Part shown: piece by piece, positions 7,336 to 16,661 of the stretch
Numbering within the stretch: the first letter of the stretch is position 1
How the letters are laid out: the number at the start of each line of letters is the position of its first letter
NCBI GenBank assembly: GCA_947379965.1
Contig: CANCPC010000008.1
Location: forward strand, 1 to 52,564
Source of the DNA: Flavobacteriaceae bacterium
GTDB lineage: Bacteria; Bacteroidota; Bacteroidia; Flavobacteriales; Flavobacteriaceae
Length of the DNA stretch: 52,564 nucleotides
Reading direction: 5' to 3'
Translations under genes and position numbers: made by a program
Notes under the pieces: model-generated
Told to the model about the DNA's origin: nothing
The model's input: the letters and a program-made list of their open reading frames with translations, nothing else
Databases searched by the model: none

Positions 7336-9309
7336 TTATTTCGCTTCTTTTATCGTTAAATCGGTATCATAATATAAAATATAAACCCCTTTATTGGCAT
7401 AACCGCCGTCGCTTTTTCTATAAAATTCAAACTTGTTATCGACCTGTTCTGTCGCAATAGATTCTGCTTCTTCGTGATAACTTTTTCCTTGTGACAAACG
7501 CATCATGGTGTCGAAAGTAATATCAAAACCTCGAGTTGCAAAGGCTGATGGGTTACTATTATTTTGCTTTCTGTATTCATTTTCGAAAACTAATGCTTCT
7601 GGAGATTTATTTTCACGAGTCATCGAAGAATACATTAATTTCAATTTCACCAAATTTCCGAAATCAATTTCATCGGTATCCAAAGTTTCGTTGGGACTCA
7701 AAATCACCAATTGCACTTTAAAGTTGGCCATTGCGCCAAGCATGGTGTTCATGGTCGCTTTTATCATTCCCGTATTGGTAGTTTCAAGAATTACATAATT
7801 TATTTTGTCTTTCACGAACAAACCTTTCAAACTTTCGGCTGATAAACTTCCGTTTTCTAGAAGAGTAGCAAACTTAACCTGTTTCTGATTTTCCTTGATA
7901 TATTGTCGAACTGATTCTTTTTTCTTGTCGATAACCGCGATACTATTTCCTGATTTTGATGACATAAAATCAAAAATTGCCTTTCTGGTACTATCTAAAG
8001 TTGGAATAGTTTGATACAAATTAGGATACGAAGTGCCAATATCTTTTGACAAAGGCGAAATCACTGGAATATTATTTTTACTTACTATTTCGGCTGTTTT
8101 TTCGACATTACTTTGATAAAAAGGTCCTACAATAGCATCGGCATCTTCAAGATGATTTTCTTTAATTATAGTTGGTATATTCGAAGTCGCTTTCGTTTCC
8201 TCAGAATCAAATATCTTAACATCAATTGGGATTCCTAGACTTTTTACAGAATCGATTGCTACTAAGGCCCCTGAATAAAAATCGATTGTCATGTTCAAAA
8301 ACTTATCTTTTTTTAATCTAGCCGAAGTAGAATTAATAGTATCCCCTTCAATTTTAGATACATTAAAAGGTAACAATAAAACCAGTTTTTTTTGAGTTAA
8401 ATTTTCAATATTTTTGGAAAATATAACAGGTACTTTTTTCATTTCTTTGGATATCAAAGTCGTTGATGGTAGTTTTAATACCATGCCTTCTTTTACACCG
8501 TTTTCTAATTTCGGATTAAGTTTTATAAGTTCATCCGTAGTCAAATCAAATTTTTTCGACAAACTATATAAGGTTTCTTTCGACAGCACCTCATAATTAG
8601 AATATTCAATTTGCTTAACAACTTTATCCAAAATTGGTTTTTCAATTTCATTTATTGTTTCAACTGCTACAATTTTATCCAATTTTAAAGGACTTCCTTT
8701 AATTAACAATTTATATCCAATCGTTAAATTTGGGATGATTTCAGAGTTACGTTTTTCTAAATCGGCAATTGTAATTCCGTATAATTTTGCAATTGAAAAT
8801 TTTGTTTCTTTTGGAAGCACTTCATGATAAACTGCTTTTTCTTGACTAGGAATGGTGGTTTTTGAAACCGCAAATTTCGTAACCGTATTGGATGGAATCG
8901 TTAATGTTTGTCCAATTTTGATGCCTAAATTTTCTAGTTCTGGATTAGCTTTCTTCAGCGCTTCATCCGAAATACCATATTTTTTTTCGATGCTAAATAA
9001 GGTTTCTTTTGGCTCTACTTTATGGGTTAGAACTGTCGGATTGTTTTTGGTTGATATCGTTATTTTACTTTTAACATCTGTTGGTGTTTTCGAAACTTTA
9101 TTTGGAATCAGTAAAACCATATTTGGCTTTAAGCCGATTATTGCATCTGGATTTAATCGATAAATATCATTAGGTGATACATTGTATTTTTGAGCAATTT
9201 GAGTAATTGTCTCCCCACTTTCTACTTTATGGGTTACACTTTTAGCTTGCGAAAATGAAGAAAATGTGAAAAATAAAGCCGCAAAACAAATTGTAAAAAG
9301 GTATCTCAT
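7336..9309 (-). CDS. Secreted four-LysM protein with periplasmic-binding-protein-like domain
   Basis: This 657-aa protein has an N-terminal signal peptide (to about FSQA, residue 22). Four LysM repeats follow near 26-70, 94-139, 160-203 and 236-280 (for example THKVESGETITQIAQKYN). The second half, about 305-645, resembles a type I periplasmic binding protein of the LivK/Peripla_BP_6 kind (DADAIVGPFYQSNVEKTAEI, NNIPVISPLSKDIG). LysM repeats bind peptidoglycan, so this is probably a cell-wall-tethered periplasmic protein. A terminator separates it from guaA upstream, so it likely has its own promoter. Confidence 0.87.
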   Translation of the reverse strand: MRYLFTICFAALFFTFSSFSQAKSVTHKVESGETITQIAQKYNVSPNDIYRLNPDAIIGLKPNMVLLIPNKVSKTPTDVKSKITISTKNNPTVLTHKVEPKETLFSIEKKYGISDEALKKANPELENLGIKIGQTLTIPSNTVTKFAVSKTTIPSQEKAVYHEVLPKETKFSIAKLYGITIADLEKRNSEIIPNLTIGYKLLIKGSPLKLDKIVAVETINEIEKPILDKVVKQIEYSNYEVLSKETLYSLSKKFDLTTDELIKLNPKLENGVKEGMVLKLPSTTLISKEMKKVPVIFSKNIENLTQKKLVLLLPFNVSKIEGDTINSTSARLKKDKFLNMTIDFYSGALVAIDSVKSLGIPIDVKIFDSEETKATSNIPTIIKENHLEDADAIVGPFYQSNVEKTAEIVSKNNIPVISPLSKDIGTSYPNLYQTIPTLDSTRKAIFDFMSSKSGNSIAVIDKKKESVRQYIKENQKQVKFATLLENGSLSAESLKGLFVKDKINYVILETTNTGMIKATMNTMLGAMANFKVQLVILSPNETLDTDEIDFGNLVKLKLMYSSMTRENKSPEALVFENEYRKQNNSNPSAFATRGFDITFDTMMRLSQGKSYHEEAESIATEQVDNKFEFYRKSDGGYANKGVYILYYDTDLTIKEAK

Positions 9310-9330
9310 GATTTCTTGTTATAAAATTAT

Positions 9331-9376
9331 AGTAAAACAAAACGGTATCAAATATATTCTAATAATTTGATACCGT
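9331..9376 (-). terminator. Terminator of guaA
   Basis: A perfect 12-bp inverted repeat (9342-9353 with 9365-9376) has an 11-nt loop and, on the minus strand, is followed by TTTTGTTTTA. It lies between guaA and the LysM gene. Confidence 0.75.
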
Positions 9377-9436
9377 CCGTGTAAAGTACGTTAAAAACAA
9401 TGATATTTTATTGACAAAAGTGTTAAAATTATAGGG

Positions 9437-10966
9437 CTATTCCCATTCTATCGTTGCAGGCGGTTTTGAACTAATATCATACACTACACGATTAACGCCT
9501 TTAACTTTATTGATAATATCGTTAGAAACTTTCATCAAGAAATCATAAGGCAAATGTACCCAATCTGCGGTCATTCCGTCAGTAGATTCTACCGCACGAA
9601 GCGCTACCACTTTTTCGTAAGTACGCTCATCGCCCATTACTCCTACGCTATTTACGGGAAGCAAAATCGCTCCCGCTTGCCAAACTTTATCGTATAATCC
9701 CCAAGATTTCAATCCATCGATAAAAACTTTATCTACATCTTGCAAAATTTGTACTTTTTCGGGTGTAATATCGCCCAATATTCTAATGGATAATCCTGGT
9801 CCCGGAAAAGGATGTCTTCCTAATAACTCTGGATCAATTCCTAAAGTAGCTCCTACACGACGCACTTCATCTTTGAAAAGCATGCGTAAAGGTTCTACAA
9901 TTTTTAATTTCATATAATCTGGCAAACCTCCCACATTATGGTGTGATTTTATGGTTGCCGATGGGCCTTTTACCGAAACGGATTCGATAACATCTGGATA
10001 AATAGTTCCTTGAGCCAACCATTTTACGTCTTCAATTAAATGTGATTCATCATCAAAAACTTCGATAAATACACGTCCAATAATTTTACGTTTGGTTTCA
10101 GGATCACTAACTCCGGCTAATTCAGAAAGAAAACGATCTCCAGAATCTACGCCTTTCACGTTCAATCCCATTCCTTTATATTGATCTAAAACCGATTGGA
10201 ATTCATTTTTTCGAAGCAAACCATTATTTACAAAAATACAATAAAGGTTTTTGCCAATCGCTTGATGCAATAAAACGGCAGCTACGGTAGAATCTACCCC
10301 TCCCGAAAGTCCAAGAACCACTTTATCGTCTTGTATTTTCTCTTTTAATTCTGACACCATTTCTTCAACGAAAGCATTTGGCGTGAAATTTTGAGGAACT
10401 TCGGCTATTTTAACTAAAAAGTTTTCAAGCATTTTTGATCCATCCGTAGAATGAAAAACCTCAGGATGGTATTGAATGGCATAGGTAGTCTCCCCTTCAA
10501 TTTTATAAGATGCGAATTCAACATCGTTTGTACTAGCTAGTTTTACACCATTTGTAGGCAAGGCTTTAATACTATCGCTGTGACTCATCCAAACTTGGCT
10601 ATTTTCAGAAACACCTTCAAAGAAAATTTCGTCTTCCTTGATATAAGATAAATTCGCTCTACCATATTCTCTGGTGTTGGATGCGGCAACTTCACCACCA
10701 CTAAAATGGGCTAAATATTGCGCGCCGTAACATACTGCTAGCATAGGTAGTTTTCCTCTAATTTGAGATAAATCTGGATGTGGAGCATCTTCTCCTCGAA
10801 CAGAAAAAGGACTTCCGCCAAGAATTACAGCTTTATAACTTGATAAATCACTCGGAAAATGATTGAAAGGGAAGATTTCGCAGAATATATTTAATTCGCG
10901 AACTCTACGCGCAATAAGTTGAGTGTATTGCGATCCGAAATCTAAAATAAGTACGTTGTGTTGCAT
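9437..10966 (-). CDS. guaA: GMP synthase (glutamine-hydrolysing)
   Basis: This 509-aa enzyme makes GMP from XMP, ATP and glutamine. The class I amidotransferase domain has [13 protein letters not shown] (nucleophile Cys79) and [10 protein letters not shown] (His167, Glu169). The ATP-pyrophosphatase loop [15 protein letters not shown] lies at about 218-232. The C-terminal dimerisation domain ends in [16 protein letters not shown], a canonical GuaA end. Length is standard. A TATTTTTG box lies only 4 nt before the ATG, which suggests a very short or absent 5' leader. The terminator at 9331-9376 ends the unit. Confidence 0.98.
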   Translation of the reverse strand: MQHNVLILDFGSQYTQLIARRVRELNIFCEIFPFNHFPSDLSSYKAVILGGSPFSVRGEDAPHPDLSQIRGKLPMLAVCYGAQYLAHFSGGEVAASNTREYGRANLSYIKEDEIFFEGVSENSQVWMSHSDSIKALPTNGVKLASTNDVEFASYKIEGETTYAIQYHPEVFHSTDGSKMLENFLVKIAEVPQNFTPNAFVEEMVSELKEKIQDDKVVLGLSGGVDSTVAAVLLHQAIGKNLYCIFVNNGLLRKNEFQSVLDQYKGMGLNVKGVDSGDRFLSELAGVSDPETKRKIIGRVFIEVFDDESHLIEDVKWLAQGTIYPDVIESVSVKGPSATIKSHHNVGGLPDYMKLKIVEPLRMLFKDEVRRVGATLGIDPELLGRHPFPGPGLSIRILGDITPEKVQILQDVDKVFIDGLKSWGLYDKVWQAGAILLPVNSVGVMGDERTYEKVVALRAVESTDGMTADWVHLPYDFLMKVSNDIINKVKGVNRVVYDISSKPPATIEWE

Positions 10967-10970
10967 TTTG

Positions 10971-10978
10971 CAAAAATA
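10971..10978 (-). promoter_or_regulatory. -7 box of guaA
   Basis: The minus strand reads TATTTTTG, an exact TAnnTTTG, with only 4 nt to the guaA ATG. No matching -33 TTTG was found at normal distance. Confidence 0.45.
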
Positions 10979-11026
10979 CTTTATATAATTGGGATTGAAA
11001 AATCGAATTTTAGAAAATATTCAATT

Positions 11027-11704
11027 TTATTCTTTTACCAATATAATAGTAGCTTTAAACCCCGTTCCAAGATTCCATTGACTTGCCGAAATTAGTGCGC
11101 CCTTGTCATTATAAACCTTAAATTCAGCTGTATTTGGACCTAAAGTTCCTTGGTTTAATGCTAGAAATTCAATTTTATTAAATCCTTTATCCAAAGTTAT
11201 TTCGAAACCCTGAAAATCACCCGTCATATAAACTTCTCGTAAAATTACATTGTCATTTAATAAAACGCTAATCGCATCGCCGTCTATTTGACCATAATCG
11301 CGATACATCACCTTTGCTGTAAGAGAAGAAGTCTTGAAATTTCCCAAATCCTGATTTTTTCGGTATACAATTTGGTCTTCATTATCGGGTTTCTTATTTA
11401 ATTTTGCAACAATTAAATCGCCTGGATTAACGAATTCTTTTTTTTGAATCATCGAAAAATTATCAGGAAGTCCTATTTGAAACGAATTATTTGGTTTAGA
11501 TTTAGTGTTCAGAATATTGGTATTTGCAAACACATTTGGAGTAACAATATTGGGTTTTTCGGGAGTTATGGGTGCGGCAACTTTCTTGGGTTTGAAATCG
11601 GTATTCTTCGGCGGAATTGCCTTGAATTTAGGACCTAATTCCATTTGAGCAAAACTCCTAGAACTAATACCAATTATAAGAATAAAAAAAAGAAACTGTT
11701 TCAT
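11027..11704 (-). CDS. Secreted protein of unknown function
   Basis: This 225-aa protein starts MKQFLFFILIIGISSRSFAQ, a clear signal peptide with cleavage after FAQ. A longer in-frame start at 11728 would place eight polar residues ahead of the signal, so 11704 is preferred. After a Pro/Lys-rich linker (about 25-60), the rest is beta-rich (TAKVMYRDYGQIDGDAIS, VILREVYMTGDFQGFEITL), resembling an Ig-like or carbohydrate-binding-like sandwich. It is probably periplasmic or outer-surface. It lies upstream of guaA in the same direction with a 60-nt gap; I do not recognise a named family. Confidence 0.72.
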   Translation of the reverse strand: MKQFLFFILIIGISSRSFAQMELGPKFKAIPPKNTDFKPKKVAAPITPEKPNIVTPNVFANTNILNTKSKPNNSFQIGLPDNFSMIQKKEFVNPGDLIVAKLNKKPDNEDQIVYRKNQDLGNFKTSSLTAKVMYRDYGQIDGDAISVLLNDNVILREVYMTGDFQGFEITLDKGFNKIEFLALNQGTLGPNTAEFKVYNDKGALISASQWNLGTGFKATIILVKE

Positions 11705-11943
11705 ACGTGTCAAATACGGATCCATCACTATTTATAAAAGCCCAAAAATAAAAAAAATCAAAACTAAAAAATCATAAAAATAGCATAAATTAAATTTCTT
11801 AATTCTATTTGAGAGAATTGAACTTTTTAATTAAATCGGTGTTTTTTATTTCTCTATTTTTTATAAATTGCAAAAAAATATTAAAACTTACATTGAATTT
11901 TAAAACCATTAAAAATCAGCTTACTACATTAAAAAAAATCAAA

Positions 11944-12330
11944 ATGAAAAGAAAAAACATCTTAACTGGATCACCATGGGAAGACAAAATGGGTTATTGT
12001 CGTGCGGTACGAATTGGAAATGTGATTGAAGTATCCGGAACAGTAGCGATTGTAGATGGCGAAAAAGTAAAAGCGAATGATGCTTATGCTCAAACGTTAA
12101 ATATCCTTGAAAGAATCGAAAAAGTGTTACAAGATTTAAATTCCGGGATGAAAGATGTGATTCGTACCCGAATTTTTACAACAGAAATCACCAGTTTTGA
12201 AGACGTTGCCAGAGCACATGCCGAATTTTTTGCAGCTATAAAACCAGCAACTGGTTTTTATGAAGTGAGCAAATTGGTAGCTCCAGAATATTTGGTTGAA
12301 ATAGAATTTACGGCTATTGTTTCAGAGTAG
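11944..12330 (+). CDS. RidA/YjgF family protein
   Basis: This 128-aa protein has the RidA fold motifs: RAVRIGNVIEVSGTVAIV near the start, DAYAQTLNILERIEKVL, DVIRTRIFTTEI with the conserved Arg, and a C-terminal YLVEIEFTAIV with the acidic residue. RidA proteins hydrolyse reactive enamine/imine intermediates from PLP enzymes; some branches have other imine substrates. An in-frame TTG at 11809 would add 45 AT-rich residues without homology, so the ATG at 11944 is chosen. Confidence 0.88.
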   Translation: MKRKNILTGSPWEDKMGYCRAVRIGNVIEVSGTVAIVDGEKVKANDAYAQTLNILERIEKVLQDLNSGMKDVIRTRIFTTEITSFEDVARAHAEFFAAIKPATGFYEVSKLVAPEYLVEIEFTAIVSE

Positions 12331-12351
12331 TTTAAAATCATAAACCCGTAT

Positions 12352-12457
12352 TTTGTCATTTCGACGAAGGAGACCCGAGAGCTAAGCTCGAACAGGCGAA
12401 GCAAATCACATAACGAGAGCAACTAATGTGATTTCTCCCTTTGGTCGAAATGACAAA
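12352..12457. repeat. Dispersed palindromic repeat, ATTTCGAC family, copy 1
   Basis: A 14-bp outer inverted repeat (TTTGTCATTTCGAC at 12352-12365 with its complement at 12444-12457) encloses a 9-bp inner one (AAATCACAT/ATGTGATTT). The right half is nearly repeated at 37187-37236. No T-run follows that would make a simple terminator. Confidence 0.7.
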
Positions 12458-12481
12458 TAAATATAATTTAAACCAAACAAA

Positions 12482-13729
12482 ATGAATCTAAAAAAAAACG
12501 CCTTGCTCCTACTTAAATGGATTTCCATTTGTGTTTTAGTAGGCGTTTTTTCTGGTTCAGCTTCTGCCTTTTTTTTAGTGGCATTAGAATGGGTTTCGCA
12601 AATCAGAGAACATAATATTTGGATTATTTGGCTATTGCCAATAGGCGGATTTTCGATTGGATTAACGTATTATTACCTAGGAAAAGACGCTGTAAAAGGC
12701 AATAATTTATTGCTGGAAGAATACGAAAACCCACAGAAAACCATTCCTTTACGAATGGCACCTTTAGTGCTTTTTGGCACCTTAATCACGCATCTTTTTG
12801 GTGGTTCAGCAGGTCGCGAGGGAACCGCAATACAAATGGGCGGCGCAATTGCCGACCAATTTACAGGGATTTTCAAACTAGATAATTCCGAAAGAAAAAC
12901 AATACTAATCCTCGGAATCAGTGCCGGATTTGCTTCTATTTTTGGAACACCTTTGGCGGGAGCCTTATTTGCTTTGGAAGTTTTATGCTTTTCGAAAATC
13001 AATTTTCGAAGCATTATTTTGTCCTTTTTAGTGGCTTACATTGCTTATTTCACCGTTGAATTTTGGCAAGTAAAACACACCCATTACCAAATTCCTTTTG
13101 TACCCGAAATGACTTCGAATACTTTTCTATGGGTTATTTTGGTTAGTATTTTATTTGGATTTACATCAATGTTGTTTTCGAGAACGACTCACTTTTGGGG
13201 GAATCTATTTTCGAAAATCATAAAACATCCACCACTTCGACCATTTATTGGAGGAATTGTTTTGTCTATAACCATTTACTTTATTGGCACCACAAAATAT
13301 ATAGGATTAGGCGTTCCGATAATTGTTGATTCGTTTTCAAATCCAAGTGGATTTTATGATTTCTTACTCAAAATACTTTTTACAGGGTTTACACTTGGCG
13401 CAGGATTTAAAGGCGGCGAAGTAACTCCGCTTTTCTTCGTTGGCGCAACACTTGGAAGCGCATTATCGCTTGTAGTTCCTTTGCCTATCGCGCTTTTGGC
13501 AGGAATGGGATTTGTAGCCGTTTTTTCGGGTGCCACCCACACTCCTATTGCCTGCACGTTTATGGGAATAGAACTTTTCGGCTTAGAAAGTGGCTTTTTT
13601 ATTGCGATTGCTTGTATAGTTGCTTATTTTACATCTGGATCAATAGGGATTTATCAATCGCAGATTGTAAAAGGAGCAAAGCACAAATTGTATCAACGTT
13701 TAAAAAGGCAAAATTTGGAGGATTTTTAG
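12482..13729 (+). CDS. CLC-family antiporter, probably the fluoride type (CLC-F)
   Basis: This 415-aa polytopic membrane protein belongs to the CLC superfamily. The gating-glutamate motif is GGSAGREGTAIQMG (Glu113), with Thr where chloride CLCs have Pro. The ion-site stretch reads GNNLLLEE instead of GSGIP, and the late motif is FKGGEVTPLFFVGATLG. As I recall, these substitutions mark the fluoride/proton antiporter clade. It would export toxic fluoride across the inner membrane. No fluoride riboswitch was recognised in the 150 nt upstream, which hold a palindromic repeat. There are no CBS domains, as expected for that clade. Confidence 0.82.
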   Translation: MNLKKNALLLLKWISICVLVGVFSGSASAFFLVALEWVSQIREHNIWIIWLLPIGGFSIGLTYYYLGKDAVKGNNLLLEEYENPQKTIPLRMAPLVLFGTLITHLFGGSAGREGTAIQMGGAIADQFTGIFKLDNSERKTILILGISAGFASIFGTPLAGALFALEVLCFSKINFRSIILSFLVAYIAYFTVEFWQVKHTHYQIPFVPEMTSNTFLWVILVSILFGFTSMLFSRTTHFWGNLFSKIIKHPPLRPFIGGIVLSITIYFIGTTKYIGLGVPIIVDSFSNPSGFYDFLLKILFTGFTLGAGFKGGEVTPLFFVGATLGSALSLVVPLPIALLAGMGFVAVFSGATHTPIACTFMGIELFGLESGFFIAIACIVAYFTSGSIGIYQSQIVKGAKHKLYQRLKRQNLEDF

Positions 13730-13879
13730 ATTCGTAAAAGTTTGTTAATTGTCTATATGATTTTAGCATTAGAACAAAAAAATGTAAATTCGCAAACTAT
13801 AAAATCGCATTGTTCATTAAACTAGAAATAAAATAAAGTGTAGCGATTCCTTGATCCAATAAAAAAGCATTAACTGGAA

Positions 13880-14884
13880 ATGAAAGAAAAAGATATTGAA
13901 GCGATACAACAGTTATTAGCTGAACAAAAAAAAATTGTCATAATTCCACATCGAAATCCTGATGGTGACGCCATGGGATCAACTCTTGGATTGTACCATT
14001 TTTTATTAAAAAACAACCATCATCCCGTTGTTATTTCTCCTAATGAATTTCCAGATTTTCTAGCTTGGATGCCAGGTTCAGAAAAGGTTGAAATATTTGA
14101 AAAAGAAATAAAAAAATGTACTAAAATTCTTGAAGAGGCAGAACTTATTTTCACTTTAGATTTTAATGCTTTGCACCGTGTAGGCGAAATGGAAAATGTA
14201 CTAAAAGAGATAAAAGTGCCTTTTGTAATGATCGACCATCATCAGTCACCAGATGATTATGCAGATGTTACCTATTCGGATACTAGCTTTGGTTCGACTT
14301 GTGAAATGTTATATCATTTGATTTCTTTCCTTGGGAAAAAATCAGACATAGACAAAACTATTGGAACCTGTATTTATACCGGAATTTTAACTGATTCAGG
14401 TTCATTTCGTTTCCCGAAAACTACGGGTACAACTCACAGAATCATTGCTGATTTAATTGATTTAGGTGTCGAAAATACGAAAATTCCAACCTTGCTTTTT
14501 GATAACAGCTCCTATGGAAGATTGCAAATATTAGGAAGGGCGCTTCAAAACATGAAGATTTTAGCATATAAAAAAACCGCATTTACGACACTTACTCAAG
14601 AGGAATTAGATACTTTTGATCATATAAAAGGAGACACAGAAGGTATTGTAAATTATGGTTTAAGCATAAAAGGAATTGATTTTGCAGCTATTTTTATCGA
14701 AAATAAAGAAGAAAAAATCATCAAGATTTCGTTCCGTTCTCAAGGTGATTTTGATGTGAATCTATTTGCAAGATCCTATTTTAATGGAGGGGGACATCGC
14801 AATGCCGCCGGAGGAAAATCGGAAGTATCAATGGAAGAAACGGTAAGAAAATTTGAAGATTTGGTTAGCAAAATAACACTATAA
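13880..14884 (+). CDS. nrnA: DHH-family phosphoesterase, NrnA-like
   Basis: This 334-aa protein has DHH motif I IPHRNPDGDAMGSTLG (residues about 21-36), DFNALHRVGEM, motif III MIDHHQSPDDYAD and a DHHA1 end with FNGGGHRNAAGGKS. These are the marks of NrnA, which degrades 2-5-nt RNAs and removes the 3'-phosphate of pAp with Mn2+. Size matches (about 310-340 aa). It is the first gene of a four-gene run: gldI begins 7 nt later. The link to gliding genes is positional only. Confidence 0.9.
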   Translation: MKEKDIEAIQQLLAEQKKIVIIPHRNPDGDAMGSTLGLYHFLLKNNHHPVVISPNEFPDFLAWMPGSEKVEIFEKEIKKCTKILEEAELIFTLDFNALHRVGEMENVLKEIKVPFVMIDHHQSPDDYADVTYSDTSFGSTCEMLYHLISFLGKKSDIDKTIGTCIYTGILTDSGSFRFPKTTGTTHRIIADLIDLGVENTKIPTLLFDNSSYGRLQILGRALQNMKILAYKKTAFTTLTQEELDTFDHIKGDTEGIVNYGLSIKGIDFAAIFIENKEEKIIKISFRSQGDFDVNLFARSYFNGGGHRNAAGGKSEVSMEETVRKFEDLVSKITL

Positions 14885-14891
14885 TTAAGAT

Positions 14892-15518
14892 ATGAAAGAG
14901 CACAAATTATTGATAATTGTATTATTTGCATTTCTTTTAGTTTCGAGTTGTAAGCAACATCAAGAAGCCAGAAAACCACTATCGCAAACTTCAGGATCTT
15001 TTATGAAAAAATCGATAGCTCGAAATAAAAAGTTGGTTGCTGGCGAAGAAGTTCAAATCGATTCGGTAATAAAAGGTAATCCAAAAATTAAATTCCAAGC
15101 CGCTAAAAACGGATTTTGGTACACTTATATAGAACAAAACAAATTAGACACTTTAACACCAAAAAAAGGTGATGTCGTTTTTTTTAATTATGAAATTAAA
15201 GATCTTAAAGGGAATATCATTTATTCAGAACTCGAATTAGGTCCACAAACTTATGCTATTGACAAACAAAATATCATGACAGGATTACGAGAAGGAATTA
15301 AATTAATGCACAAAAACGAGAAAGTAAATTTCCTATTTCCTTCACATATTGCCTATGGATATCATGGTGATGAGAAAAAAATAGGTCCAAATCAGCCTTT
15401 ATCATGTACATTGACCTTGCATAATTTTATAGATGAAAAAGCATTTCAAAAAAACATTCAACTTAAAAACAACCCAATAATTACGAATAACAAAGACACT
15501 TTAAAAACGAAGAAATGA
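14892..15518 (+). CDS. gldI: Gliding motility-associated FKBP-type lipoprotein GldI
   Basis: This 208-aa protein has a lipoprotein signal (FAFLLVSSCK, Cys about 20). Its FKBP-like core runs from about 75 to 180 (KKGDVVFFNYEIKDLKGN, IMTGLREGIKLMHKNEKVNF, FPSHIAYGYHGDEKKIG). GldI is needed for gliding and type IX secretion in Flavobacterium and is thought to help fold envelope Gld/Spr proteins. The sequence matches GldI in layout and in its neighbours. Its ATGA stop/start overlap with the next PPIase gene implies coupled translation. Confidence 0.88.
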   Translation: MKEHKLLIIVLFAFLLVSSCKQHQEARKPLSQTSGSFMKKSIARNKKLVAGEEVQIDSVIKGNPKIKFQAAKNGFWYTYIEQNKLDTLTPKKGDVVFFNYEIKDLKGNIIYSELELGPQTYAIDKQNIMTGLREGIKLMHKNEKVNFLFPSHIAYGYHGDEKKIGPNQPLSCTLTLHNFIDEKAFQKNIQLKNNPIITNNKDTLKTKK

Positions 15519-16627
15519 AAAAAAATATCTTATTAGTATTTGTTATAATTGCCTCATTTTACTCTTGCAAAAATGACAAAAACAACCTACCTGATGGTTT
15601 ATATGCTCAAATAGAAACTAACAAAGGAACTATTATAGTATCATTAGACATGAAAAAAGCACCCGTAACAGTAGCTAATTTCGTAACATTGGCCGAAGGT
15701 AAAAATGAATTTATCACTGATGAACATCTTAAAAACAAACCTTTTTATGATGGATTAAAATTTCATAGGGTCATCAAAGATTTTATGATTCAAGGTGGCG
15801 ATCCCCTTGGAACTGGTTCAGGTGATACAGGGTATAAATTCAAAGATGAGTTTTCTGATTTAAAATTTGACAAAGGTGGCGTTTTGGCTATGGCAAATAA
15901 TGGACCAGCAACAAATAGCAGCCAATTTTTTATAACTCATGTCGAAACACCTTGGTTAGAAGGAAAACATACCATTTTTGGTCATGTAGTAGAAAAAGGA
16001 ATGGAGGTAGTAAATAAAATTGATCAAGATGATTTTATGAAAAAAATAACCATAATAAGAAATGGTGAGGCTGCGAAAAAATTTGATGCTTTGAAAATTT
16101 TCCGTGATTATTTTGCTGTTGAATCCGAAAATCAAAAGAAAAAAATAGCCGAAGAAGCAATTTTAAATTCAAAATATAAAGCAATTCAAGACCAAAAAGC
16201 TGCCTATTTAAAAGAAATAAAATCAAAATCATCCAAAACAAGTACTGGTTTACAGTTTTTTATAACAAAAAAAGGAAGTGGCAAAAAACCTGTTACTGGA
16301 GCAAATATCTACATTCATTATGCTGGTTTTCATGAAAACGGAAGCTTATTTGATTCAAGTATTGAGGATGTAAATAAAACTTTTGGAAAATATGATCCTA
16401 ACAGAGCGGCTCAACATGGATATCAACCGCTACCCTTTCAAGCAGGCAAAAAAGATGGAATGATTCCTGGTTTTATAGAAGGAATCGAAAAATTATCTTT
16501 TGGTGACAAAGCCGTTATTTTTATCCCATCCAATCTTGGCTATGGCGAAGCAGGTGCTGGAAATGTAATTCCACCAAATGCCAATATAATTTTCGAAATT
16601 GAACTATTGGAAACAATGCCTAAATAA
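15515..16627 (+). CDS. Cyclophilin-FKBP fusion lipoprotein (peptidyl-prolyl isomerase)
   Basis: This 370-aa protein has a lipobox (FYSCKND) and should sit on a periplasmic membrane face. Residues about 25-185 form a cyclophilin domain ([20 protein letters not shown] with the catalytic Arg, SSQFFITHVETPWLEGKHTI). After a charged helical linker, residues about 250-369 form an FKBP domain (YIHYAGFHENGSLFDSS, DGMIPGFIEGIEKLSFGDKA). Both domains look intact. It overlaps gldI by 4 nt and has a close paralogue next door. It is probably a periplasmic folding factor for secreted envelope proteins. Confidence 0.92.
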   Translation: MKKNILLVFVIIASFYSCKNDKNNLPDGLYAQIETNKGTIIVSLDMKKAPVTVANFVTLAEGKNEFITDEHLKNKPFYDGLKFHRVIKDFMIQGGDPLGTGSGDTGYKFKDEFSDLKFDKGGVLAMANNGPATNSSQFFITHVETPWLEGKHTIFGHVVEKGMEVVNKIDQDDFMKKITIIRNGEAAKKFDALKIFRDYFAVESENQKKKIAEEAILNSKYKAIQDQKAAYLKEIKSKSSKTSTGLQFFITKKGSGKKPVTGANIYIHYAGFHENGSLFDSSIEDVNKTFGKYDPNRAAQHGYQPLPFQAGKKDGMIPGFIEGIEKLSFGDKAVIFIPSNLGYGEAGAGNVIPPNANIIFEIELLETMPK

Positions 16628-16661
16628 TTAATCAAACCTTATAAAACTTAAAATTATTAAA

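Noticed and set aside
12331..12481. Fluoride riboswitch before the CLC gene
   Set aside because: The region is a palindromic repeat without the expected pseudoknot pattern.
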